Assembly: GCA_036644375.1 (NCBI GenBank)
Contig: JAVXQD010000041.1
Coordinates: forward strand, 1 to 18,897
Direction of reading: 5' to 3'
DNA from: CALWZE01 sp036644375
GTDB taxonomy: Bacteria > Bacillota > Clostridia > Oscillospirales > Ruminococcaceae
Length of the DNA: 18,897 nt
Shown one piece after another: positions 1 through 6,175 of this stretch. A program made the translations under genes and the position numbers. Below the pieces are notes generated by a model. That model saw nothing but the letters and a program-made list of their open reading frames with translations, was not told the DNA's origin and did no database searches. The first letter of the stretch is position 1. Each line of letters starts with the position of its first letter.

Positions 1-104
1 TACATTTACGATGCTTGCTGGTAGTGAAATCTGCGATTTCTTTTTTCGTTTTACCGATAGAAAAAAATGCTTTTTTATTGCCGCGCTTGAGCTTTTCCAC
101 TAAG

Positions 105-137
105 AAAAGCAGCCTGCATTATATGGAGGCTGCTTTT
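105..137 (-). terminator. Intrinsic terminator after the third kinase gene
   Basis: A perfect 11-bp inverted repeat (arms at 105-115 and 127-137, 11-nt loop) lies 25 nt past the stop codon of the HipA-like gene at 162-1337. Read on the minus strand, the right arm ends in TTTT followed by CTT, which suits Rho-independent termination. The arms are symmetric with A/T ends, so it could also work on the plus strand. Its arm sequence (AGCAGCC...GGCTGC) resembles the hairpins at 1431-1452 and 2470-2491. Confidence 0.8.
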
Positions 138-161
138 GCTTTGTTACTATTAATATGGTTT

Positions 162-1337
162 TTATCGTTCGCGCTCGACCGTATGGCGTTCCTTTATCGG
201 CAGCTCAAGAAGTTGACCCACACGACGTTGAATGTGCTTTTCGATTGCGACCAGCCTCTCATTTGGGAGATTAATATGAGGATGTCGTGTAAACTTGAAT
301 CCAATCAATCTGCGAAGTTTCTGACGCTGAGTTTTACCCATAACCTCTATGCATAACTTTTCAAAAGTAACATCGTTATATACCGGTCGTCGCGTGAGTG
401 CGTATTCACTTAAATTATTAATATCACCGGGCATTGCATAGTTGAAGAGCGAAAGTCCATTATCGAAAATCGGTGCAGGGGACAATATTTCACCTGTATG
501 ATTATTTCGCAGCAATCCGAAATTGCCGAAATGCCTATCCTCGTTATATATAACTGCATCAAAAACCAGCATGTCGGCGAGCTGCTGCAAAAACTCAGAA
601 CCAAGTTTTGAATAGTATTCTGCACATGCTTTTATTCCTCCGCTTCTTATCAACCTACCTACAGAAATAAAAGACGTATTAATATCCGTGAACAGCGCAC
701 ACTTCGAAGCCGTTATCCCTTTCCAGTTCTCTATGTCGTAGTGAACATGGTTGATTTCCATTGCGTCCGCAATCTGACTTGAATAAAATTCACTGAATGG
801 TTCATTGCCTGCATTGGCGGCACCGACCGTCCCCCCCTTATACAGATAAATTCCATCATTTTCAATAAATCTCCAAGCCTTTGGCAGCATTCCCCCTGTA
901 GTAAGCTCAGGAGATGTTGAAAATGCTTCTTGACTCCGCCCTGCCCCCGTATATGCTACTAATGAGAGTATTTCGGAAAATCGATTTTCAAAAAGGTTGT
1001 ATTCGGAAAACTTACCTGTGAAATTTTGCGGAACAATCCAATAGCTGTCATTTAAGGAAAGGCCCTTGCACACATCTATAATTCCTTTTGTGTCATTTGC
1101 GGTCAACTTAAGAGACCGAAGAATTTCATCAACAAATGCCCTGTTTTTTGGAATGACACGGTTCCTGAGCCACCTTACAATACCTGCCCCATCCATCGGC
1201 ATATCAAGAGGGAAAAGTTCTCGATGCTCTTCATTTATTGTTTCTATTTCTGCTTGCAATCCTTCAATACCACTTTGCTCCAAAGAAAAAGTAGCAAGGT
1301 CGGTATCGAAAATTCGCAGAGAGTAACTGTTATTCAT
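162..1337 (-). CDS. HipA/CtkA-like protein kinase (kinase C)
   Basis: This 391-residue protein has a HipA-type kinase fold in its C-terminal two thirds. Visible residues are a probable ATP-binding lysine K167 in YLYKGGT, a catalytic loop NEDRHFGNFG with D267, R268, H269 and N272, and a metal-binding PIFDNG with D292. In this family the enzyme transfers ATP phosphate to Ser/Thr of a protein (HipA targets glutamyl-tRNA synthetase; CtkA autophosphorylates). The target here is unknown. The first 150 residues match no domain I know but share GLSLNDSYW with kinase A (GLSLSDQYW, 3787-5028), so the two are paralogs. Both also have a TxxG(x)LxKxW-like motif just before the ATP lysine. The ATG is preceded by GCGGAGG at 1345-1351. 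The gene has its own promoter (1386-1414) and a terminator at 105-137. No HTH antitoxin gene adjoins it. The family call is firm; toxin activity is not shown. Confidence 0.85.
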   Translation of the reverse strand: MNNSYSLRIFDTDLATFSLEQSGIEGLQAEIETINEEHRELFPLDMPMDGAGIVRWLRNRVIPKNRAFVDEILRSLKLTANDTKGIIDVCKGLSLNDSYWIVPQNFTGKFSEYNLFENRFSEILSLVAYTGAGRSQEAFSTSPELTTGGMLPKAWRFIENDGIYLYKGGTVGAANAGNEPFSEFYSSQIADAMEINHVHYDIENWKGITASKCALFTDINTSFISVGRLIRSGGIKACAEYYSKLGSEFLQQLADMLVFDAVIYNEDRHFGNFGLLRNNHTGEILSPAPIFDNGLSLFNYAMPGDINNLSEYALTRRPVYNDVTFEKLCIEVMGKTQRQKLRRLIGFKFTRHPHINLPNERLVAIEKHIQRRVGQLLELPIKERHTVERER

Positions 1338-1385
1338 ATGGATTCCTCCGCTTTTAAAATCTTAGATGTTACGGTTTCGTATTTA

Positions 1386-1414
1386 ATGTTAGCGCAGTGA
1401 ACTAAACAAGTCAA
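1386..1414 (-). promoter_or_regulatory. Sigma-A-type promoter for kinase C
   Basis: On the minus strand, TTGACT (1409-1414) and TAACAT (1386-1391) are separated by exactly 17 nt. The -35 box matches the consensus at 5 of 6 positions and the -10 box at 4 of 6. The predicted start is about 40 nt upstream of the kinase C start codon. It lies between the hairpin after the membrane-protein gene and the kinase C ribosome binding site, so kinase C can probably be transcribed independently. Confidence 0.6.
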
Positions 1415-1430
1415 TGCATATATTCCTTTA

Positions 1431-1452
1431 CAGCCATCCATGTAGACGGCTG
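1431..1452 (-). terminator. Hairpin downstream of the membrane-protein gene
   Basis: On the minus strand, CAGCCGTCT pairs with GGATGGCTG around an ACAT loop, giving about 9 bp including G-U pairs. It lies 22 nt past the stop codon of the gene at 1474-2436. There is no U-tract (TAAAGG follows), so termination would be weak. It may act as an mRNA 3'-end stabiliser or a partial terminator. Its right arm, ATGGATGGCTG, is identical to that of the hairpin at 2470-2491. Confidence 0.5.
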
Positions 1453-1473
1453 CTTTAGAGTTCATGCGTTTAA

Positions 1474-2436
1474 TTAGGGTTTACGGCAGTAGATTTGCAC
1501 CTCCTTAGCTAATGAAGCTAATATTCCTGCTGCCAAAATCGGAAGCAACATCATGTTTATTGCTGTCGGAAGAAGCACCTCCACCCCATTCATATGGCCT
1601 TCGCTTGCAAAAAGTGCTGCAATATTTTCAGAATAAATCTCAAGCAATATATTTGCTATAACCGTAATTATGGCAACCATAGTATTTATTATAGAGCTTG
1701 CAAGCTTCGCAGGGTCATCGTCGGCAATTAATGTACTCGTAATCCATAATAAAGCATAGAAAAGTATAAATACTATATAGGCATACTTATGTAGAGATAC
1801 ATCAATCCATGTGACTTTTAGCCCTTGCGCAACCAAAAACACTGCAATTGCAAGGCAATCACAGAACCAATAGGCAAGCAGACCCGAACAGGAATGTAAA
1901 GCGCTGTGTAGGTTTATTGCAGATAGGACAAATAACAGTACGATGCACAAAGCTGTTGTTGCAATATTACCGTTAAATAGTATCAATAAAAATATCGCAG
2001 TCAGAATTGTAAAGTTCACAAAGCTTTTACACCAATCCGGCATATTTATCTTTTTTGTAATATCTGAAACCATATTTCCAATAGTATCAGTTATCCGAGC
2101 AGCGTTTTTTATGAACTCTTTCATATAATATGTCGCTCCTTTTGGAAATTTTAACTTTAATCGAATTATACAGCTTATAGCCAACGCTGTACATGCAATT
2201 ATAAAAACATTCCAAGAGGTAGTTTCTCGCAGCGGCGAATAGTAATAAAAAAGGATTCCCCAAATCATATTGATATAAAACGCAGCTTGTCTTAACATCA
2301 TTCCGTCAAGCCTACGCTTTAACGATGCGGTTACTATATCAAGAATCGTTCCGAATATCGACGCCAGTATTAGTAATACACCGGGGGAGTTAATAAATAG
2401 CCAAAATAATAAATCATATTCAGGTGCTTCATGCAT
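1474..2436 (-). CDS. Polytopic membrane protein of unknown function
   Basis: This 320-residue protein is dominated by hydrophobic stretches. I estimate eight to nine transmembrane helices, near residues 10-33, 50-68, 74-92, 140-178 (probably two), 182-205, 214-237, 247-268 and 288-310. A more polar stretch around residues 93-138 (K-rich, with an amphipathic MKEFIKNAARITD segment) is probably cytoplasmic or a linker. I recognise no family motif. The ATG follows GAGGATATAAA, a good ribosome binding site. It sits between two HipA-like kinase genes on the same strand, with hairpins on both sides and no clear promoter of its own, so it probably depends on transcription coming through the hairpin at 2470-2491. 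It could be a sensor, a membrane effector or an immunity-type partner for the kinases, but nothing in the sequence decides this. Confidence 0.75.
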   Translation of the reverse strand: MHEAPEYDLLFWLFINSPGVLLILASIFGTILDIVTASLKRRLDGMMLRQAAFYINMIWGILFYYYSPLRETTSWNVFIIACTALAISCIIRLKLKFPKGATYYMKEFIKNAARITDTIGNMVSDITKKINMPDWCKSFVNFTILTAIFLLILFNGNIATTALCIVLLFVLSAINLHSALHSCSGLLAYWFCDCLAIAVFLVAQGLKVTWIDVSLHKYAYIVFILFYALLWITSTLIADDDPAKLASSIINTMVAIITVIANILLEIYSENIAALFASEGHMNGVEVLLPTAINMMLLPILAAGILASLAKEVQIYCRKP

Positions 2437-2469
2437 TTTATATCCTCATTCGTTTTTTTAAAATGAAAA

Positions 2470-2491
2470 CAGCCATCCATGCGGATAGCTG
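2470..2491 (-). terminator. Intrinsic terminator after kinase B
   Basis: On the minus strand, CAGCTATCC pairs with GGATGGCTG (9 bp, one G-U) around a GCAT loop and is followed by TTTTCATTTT. It lies 25 nt past the kinase B stop codon. This is the strongest U-tailed member of the group of related hairpins in the kinase block. It separates kinase B from the membrane-protein gene. Confidence 0.7.
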
Positions 2492-2516
2492 CTTAGGGTA
2501 GTAATTTAACTTTCGA

Positions 2517-3419
2517 TTATCTCTGCTGTTGGTGTTCTTTTTCCCTTGCAATCAATCGGCTCAAAGAGAAATCCAAAATTCGTTCCTTGCGCTCGGTAAT
2601 CATCGTTTTGTAAAATTCTTTTTGCAAATCGGTAATATATGGTGTTCCCTCTATAATGGAATTTATTTTTACCAAGCTAATCTTCGGAACGATTCTTTTT
2701 AATGCTTTATTGCAATCCTTATTTTTAAGGGAGGATATAAAATCAAAATAATTAATTTTATGGTTATCTACTTTTAACGCAGGCAGCGGTATGGAAAAAA
2801 CACGAGCATCTCGCTCTTTAGCCTCATTAATTGTTCGTTGCATAATATCAGCTCCCGCATTAGGGAACAAACAGCTTCCGCAATCGAATACCGGAGCAAG
2901 TGTTGTTTCATCGGTTGAACTGTCGTACAAGAAGCCCCAGTTGCCGTTGTGCCTGTCCCAATTGCCAATTAACGCATCGACTATAAAAACATCCCAAAAC
3001 CGTTCCCTTAAAATGATTGGGTCAATTGCTCGTTGTTTTTCAATTGTGTTAAGAACATCATCAAGCTCTGTTCCGTAACCATTGTGCTCTGAATCTATGA
3101 TTGTGTTTTTTAAAGAAGCAAAGTCTTGAAAAACCAATCCATGTTTTGTGAAATCCTTGCACGCAACAACAACCTTCTCTTTGCCATTCAGATATGTTCC
3201 AAGCAAGGTTTCTTGAACAGGTATACCGATGCTCTCGAAAATGCGGCAACCAATGTACTCTGAAATACACCCATCCGTATAACTAAGCTCTTTATTGATT
3301 TTAGAAACCGAAGGAAACTTTAACATATACAGCTCATCATTATATAAAACGGATATTTTACTTCCGTTAGCCCCGGCATACGCTTTGTTTCGCAAGGGTG
3401 AATTTGTAAAATCAATCAA
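2517..3419 (-). CDS. HipA/CtkA-like protein kinase (kinase B, short form)
   Basis: This 300-residue protein is close in length to Helicobacter CtkA and lacks the long N-terminal region of kinases A and C. It shows a glycine-rich GANGSK loop near residues 16-21, a probable ATP lysine K34 in YMLKFPS, E54 in SEYIG, a catalytic loop GNWDRHNGNWG with D155, R156, H157 and N160, and a metal-binding PVFDCG with D179. All key kinase residues appear intact. The predicted role is Ser/Thr phosphorylation of an unknown protein. The chosen start is a TTG at 3417-3419, preceded by AGGAG nine nt upstream. It overlaps the stop of the small gene 3416-3697 (TTGA), so the two are likely translationally coupled. 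A U-tailed terminator follows. The coupled small gene is not an obvious HipB-type HTH protein. Confidence 0.83.
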   Translation of the reverse strand: MIDFTNSPLRNKAYAGANGSKISVLYNDELYMLKFPSVSKINKELSYTDGCISEYIGCRIFESIGIPVQETLLGTYLNGKEKVVVACKDFTKHGLVFQDFASLKNTIIDSEHNGYGTELDDVLNTIEKQRAIDPIILRERFWDVFIVDALIGNWDRHNGNWGFLYDSSTDETTLAPVFDCGSCLFPNAGADIMQRTINEAKERDARVFSIPLPALKVDNHKINYFDFISSLKNKDCNKALKRIVPKISLVKINSIIEGTPYITDLQKEFYKTMITERKERILDFSLSRLIAREKEHQQQR

Positions 3420-3697
3420 GTATTCTCACTCCTATCCACCCTAAGGTATTTTTCTCGTAAGTACCAAGCCTGCTCGCTTGATATTTGTCCGTCCGACTCT
3501 GCGCACCCGATGTCAGCGTTTAAATCACTGTAGTACACATCTGCCCTGTAATCTATCTCTCCGGCATCCATGCGTTCCCACGAAAGCACCATGGCTTTAA
3601 TTGAATTTTGTAGAATTTCAGGTAAACCGCATTCGTAATAGATTTTATTAATCGGAAGCCCTGTGGTTTCATCGTATCTGTTTATTTTATCATCCAT
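3416..3697 (-). CDS. Small conserved-looking protein coupled to kinase B
   Basis: This is a 93-residue soluble, acidic protein beginning MDDKINRYDETTG. I do not recognise a named family. It has no HTH, transmembrane segment or signal peptide that I can see. It is rich in D, E and Y, and its middle (SDLNADIGCAESDGQ) is polar. I chose the ATG at 3695-3697, preceded by AGAAAG. The frame stays open to a TTG at 3778, but the added residues come from a GC-rich palindromic stretch and look non-coding. Its stop overlaps the TTG start of kinase B, which strongly suggests paired expression. By position it could be a partner, regulator or substrate of that kinase. This is inferred from coupling alone. 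Confidence 0.65.
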   Translation of the reverse strand: MDDKINRYDETTGLPINKIYYECGLPEILQNSIKAMVLSWERMDAGEIDYRADVYYSDLNADIGCAESDGQISSEQAWYLREKYLRVDRSENT

Positions 3698-3749
3698 AAT
3701 TTTATCTTTCTGAGTCTTGGTCTTTTTGTTTTGGTTTGAGGGTATGGGG

Positions 3750-3765
3750 GGAAAGGGGCCTTTCC
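3750..3765. repeat. GC-rich palindrome between kinase A and the small gene
   Basis: GGAAAGG (3750-3756) and CCTTTCC (3759-3765) form a perfect inverted repeat with a 2-nt centre; as a hairpin this gives a 6-bp stem with a GGGC loop. It lies in the 89-nt gap between the kinase A stop and the small gene's start. There is no U-tract on either strand, so it does not look like an intrinsic terminator. It could be an operator or an mRNA structure. Confidence 0.4.
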
Positions 3766-3786
3766 GCTCAACCTCCAAACTGCCAA

Positions 3787-5028
3787 TTATCGCTCTTGGC
3801 CCGAATACCTAATGTTAACTCTAACGTCGTTTTCAGTTGCTGTGGCATATTCGGACTTCGTATGACTTTTGGATATTTCAACAAGCATTTTAACTCTGCC
3901 TTTGATTGCGTAGGCAATTGCATCAGTTCTTGCTTTATCTACGAAAAATGAATCCTTTACTATTTCCCTGAACTTGTCCTCTATACCCGATAAAGAAGAT
4001 ACATCAAAATTCTCGAAACTGCTTACAAGCTTTATCTGCTCGATATGACTGTTCTTAAATGGCTTACACGGTATGCTTTCCGTTGCTTTTATACGTGACG
4101 TCGGCGTTGATAACCACAGCGAGCTGCCGCTGTCGTAAATAGGAGCTGCTCCGACGTACTCTAAGGTTTCCGCATTGCGAATCACACCGAAGTTGTTTTG
4201 ATGTCTATCTTCATTTGCAATTATGAAATCCGTTATTATCATTCCATCGACAAACGTTTGTATATCTGAGATATTCAGCTTTTCACAGCAATTAAGAAAA
4301 TGAGAATAAACGGATACATGATTCTCTTTTTTGACGGTTTTCATAACATTCCATGCTGTGACAAGTTCGGTTTGCTGAGTAATAAAATCTTTGCAAACGC
4401 TGAATGGATATCCGTTATCATCCTGTATCAAGGAGTACTCGACATGCGGAATACTTAAACTTGACATGACCGCACTTGCAAAAACCTCATTGTATGGCTC
4501 TTGCTGAACTGCACCCCCTCCTGCTTTTAAAAGACAGCGATTTCCATTTATTATTGTCCATCTCTTTTTTAGCCAGCCGTCTGAGGTATTATCGGGAGAC
4601 ATTAAATCTATTTCCTCATTTGCCTGTATATTACCGACAAGAGCATTTCCCATATCCTCAGAAAAGCTTTTGTCAAAGAAATTCACATCATTCCATGTTA
4701 AACCCGAATCAATCGGACATATCCAATACTGGTCTGACAGACTCAATCCGAAACTCTTATCCAACAAACTTTGGGTATTGCTCAAATTCAAATCCATAAG
4801 AACACGATAAAGCCCATCACGGCTATACGGGATACTCCTGTCAATCCACCATTCATTCAAGTCGGCACGGTTAATACTCCCGCCCTGCACTCCGACACCA
4901 ACAGGCAAATGGGCAATATTATGTACCGATTGAATTTTCCTGATTGTATTTGCGCCGTTCTCCAACGTTATTTCAGCCACCATTACGTTTTTGTGCATCA
5001 AATTAAATCGTTTCGTTTTAATCCCCAC
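3787..5028 (-). CDS. HipA/CtkA-like protein kinase (kinase A)
   Basis: This 413-residue protein has the same layout as kinase C: an uncharacterised N-terminal region with FGLSLSDQYW near residues 93-102, then a HipA-type kinase domain. Key residues are K168 in CLLKAGG, D274, R275, H276 and N279 in NEDRHQNNFG, and D299 in PIYDSG. The kinase core looks intact; the substrate is unknown. The start is not certain. A GTG at 5026-5028 gives an N-terminus that aligns with kinase C, but no strong ribosome binding site precedes it. The alternative ATG at 4996-4998 would remove ten aligned residues. A TATAAT box lies 25 nt upstream, so the leader is very short. The protein ends GQER, like several unrelated proteins here. 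It is the first gene of the kinase block. Confidence 0.83.
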   Translation of the reverse strand: MGIKTKRFNLMHKNVMVAEITLENGANTIRKIQSVHNIAHLPVGVGVQGGSINRADLNEWWIDRSIPYSRDGLYRVLMDLNLSNTQSLLDKSFGLSLSDQYWICPIDSGLTWNDVNFFDKSFSEDMGNALVGNIQANEEIDLMSPDNTSDGWLKKRWTIINGNRCLLKAGGGAVQQEPYNEVFASAVMSSLSIPHVEYSLIQDDNGYPFSVCKDFITQQTELVTAWNVMKTVKKENHVSVYSHFLNCCEKLNISDIQTFVDGMIITDFIIANEDRHQNNFGVIRNAETLEYVGAAPIYDSGSSLWLSTPTSRIKATESIPCKPFKNSHIEQIKLVSSFENFDVSSLSGIEDKFREIVKDSFFVDKARTDAIAYAIKGRVKMLVEISKSHTKSEYATATENDVRVNIRYSGQER

Positions 5029-5052
5029 CGTCTATGATTTATTCTATTTCTT

Positions 5053-5084
5053 ATTATAGCGTATTTATCGCAATTAAAAATTGC
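5053..5084 (-). promoter_or_regulatory. Probable promoter of kinase A with overlapping palindrome
   Basis: A consensus -10 box TATAAT (minus strand, 5053-5058) lies 25 nt upstream of the GTG start of kinase A. The -35 position (about 5075-5082) is only a T-rich stretch, not TTGACA. It falls inside the inverted repeat GCAATT-AAA-AATTGC at 5070-5084. A symmetric element over a weak -35 box is the usual place for a repressor or activator site, but no regulator gene is visible in the window. Confidence 0.45.
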
Positions 5085-5163
5085 ATTTTTTTGCCGATAT
5101 GAGTAATTCATGCTACTGCATCTCGCGTTTGGATATTTATCGGCAGCTATTCTGCTCTCTTTT

Positions 5164-5272
5164 CCTTTTTGGAATCGGCTTATCTTCCCTTATCGGGATA
5201 TCCTGCCTCACGCATAAATACTCATTAATGCTGAGCTGTTTTCAGATATTATGTGTTTTGTTTGGTCAACGC
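5164..5272 (-). pseudogene. Relic of a Toprim/DUF3991-like gene tail
   Basis: Translated on the minus strand, about 5164-5235 reads SINEYLCVRQDIPIRED and then KPIPK. This matches the end of the intact Toprim protein at 6176-7165 (DFNEYLCKTLELPIRHD, then KPITK). The match covers only the last 30 or so residues. A TGA stop lies just upstream in the same frame, and there is no start codon or ribosome binding site. The adjoining stretch 5221-5272 resembles 6113-6166, just downstream of the intact gene. I read this as the decayed remnant of a second Toprim gene. It accounts for much of the 289-nt space between kinase A and the coiled-coil gene; otherwise I see only the kinase A promoter. Confidence 0.6.
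5221..5272. repeat. Diverged repeat, copy 1 (pairs with 6113-6166)
   Basis: The stretch starting CTCATTAATGCTGAGCTG and ending GGTCAACGC matches 6113-6166, which starts CTCATTAATGCTAAGCTG and ends GGTCAAAGC. The match is clear by eye at both ends and patchy in the middle. The two copies flank the coiled-coil gene (5318-6091) in the same orientation, so they could mark a duplication or a recombination-mediated insertion of that gene. Confidence 0.55.
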
Positions 5273-5317
5273 TTAAGTCTAAGCTCCAGTTGGAGAATTT
5301 TTTAGGCAAAACAGAGG

Positions 5318-6091
5318 TCAGTGCTCCATATCATCATTTCTGTTTTTCGGATTATGCGCTCGAGCTTTTTCTTTCAAGCTGTCCTTTTCCAGTGTAACTG
5401 CTTTTAATTCGGCTTTAAGTTCCAATATGGTTTCTTTGGATTCGGTCAGCTCATTTTTGATGCGATTGATACACTCGCGGGTGAAATCACTATTAAGCTC
5501 TGCCTCTCTTGCCTCGTTTATAAGCTTTTTGTTCTGATTTTGAAGCTCTACCGTTTCCGATTTAAGCTTTGTCATTTCGTCGCCCAATGTCGAAATGGTT
5601 TTTATTGATACCGATATGTTCTTCTGCTCGTCGTTTAAATTCTTATACTCATTTTCTTTTCTTATCTCCGCTTCGTTGAGTTTGAACACTGTGGACTTTA
5701 TCTCGGCTACATTGTGACTTGCAAACTGTATATCTTTTGAAATATCCAGATGCTCTTTCGACAAGACCTCATGCTTTACAGCTAATCCTTCCTGTCCCTG
5801 CATCATCGTATTATGATTTGTGGTTTCGTTACTCAACCTGGCATTTATTAATTTGTCTATTTTCTCATATGTCTTTTCGGGTACGCGTTTTAAAAAGTTA
5901 AAGCATCCAACTATGAATACTACGCCTGCTCCAATCAAGCTAAGAAGAACACCCACCCAAAATTCCAAGGTTAATAGAAAACTAAAGTCCATGCTCATTC
6001 CGCCTTTCATCCTAATTGCATAGCTAATATAACTAAGCATAAAGACAACCAATGTGAAAATCAAGCACTTTTTAAGAATCGGTTTAATCAT
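5318..6091 (-). CDS. Membrane-anchored coiled-coil protein
   Basis: This 257-residue protein has two N-terminal hydrophobic helices (about residues 9-26 and 44-66), then a long charged region (about 70-248) rich in K, E, L and N with heptad-like spacing, suggesting an extended coiled coil. The C-terminus is polar (NPKNRNDDMEH). I recognise no enzymatic motif. The start at ATG 6089-6091 is set by a strong AAAGGAG six nt upstream. An upstream in-frame TTG at 6161-6163 exists, but its extra residues come from the diverged repeat 6113-6166. The gene follows the Toprim gene after 84 nt without a visible terminator, so the two are likely cotranscribed. A structural or tethering role at the membrane, perhaps in conjugation, is possible but unproven. 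Confidence 0.7.
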   Translation of the reverse strand: MIKPILKKCLIFTLVVFMLSYISYAIRMKGGMSMDFSFLLTLEFWVGVLLSLIGAGVVFIVGCFNFLKRVPEKTYEKIDKLINARLSNETTNHNTMMQGQEGLAVKHEVLSKEHLDISKDIQFASHNVAEIKSTVFKLNEAEIRKENEYKNLNDEQKNISVSIKTISTLGDEMTKLKSETVELQNQNKKLINEAREAELNSDFTRECINRIKNELTESKETILELKAELKAVTLEKDSLKEKARAHNPKNRNDDMEH

Positions 6092-6112
6092 AGTATCTCC
6101 TTTGAAAAAAAG

Positions 6113-6166
6113 CTCATTAATGCTAAGCTGCCTTTCGTATCTTATATTCTTGGTTTTGGTCAAAGC
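6113..6166. repeat. Diverged repeat, copy 2 (pairs with 5221-5272)
   Basis: This copy lies between the Toprim stop codon and the ribosome binding site of the coiled-coil gene. In one minus-strand frame it reads RYERQLSINEL, which continues into the SINEYL of the Toprim relic at 5164-5235. It therefore also seems to be a fragment of a decayed Toprim paralog. Similarity with copy 1 is strongest over the first 18 nt and the final GGTTTTGGTCAA-like stretch. Confidence 0.5.
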
Positions 6167-6175
6167 ACCGGCTTG

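Noticed and set aside
60..80. A-run/T-run hairpin near the left end
   Set aside because: It is made only of A-T homopolymers with a TGC centre and has no gene context of its own; too weak to call.
3416..3697. HipB-like HTH antitoxin identity for the small gene next to kinase B
   Set aside because: No helix-turn-helix pattern can be seen, and neither sequence nor composition resembles HipB or Xre-type proteins.
5284..5303. CTCCA-GT-TGGAG hairpin followed by a T-run on the plus strand, as a terminator
   Set aside because: The stem is only 4-5 bp with almost no loop, and there is no plus-strand gene for it to terminate.
6092..6163. N-terminal extension of the coiled-coil protein to a TTG at 6163
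   Set aside because: A strong AAAGGAG sits six nt before the ATG at 6091, and the extension is made of the diverged repeat 6113-6166.
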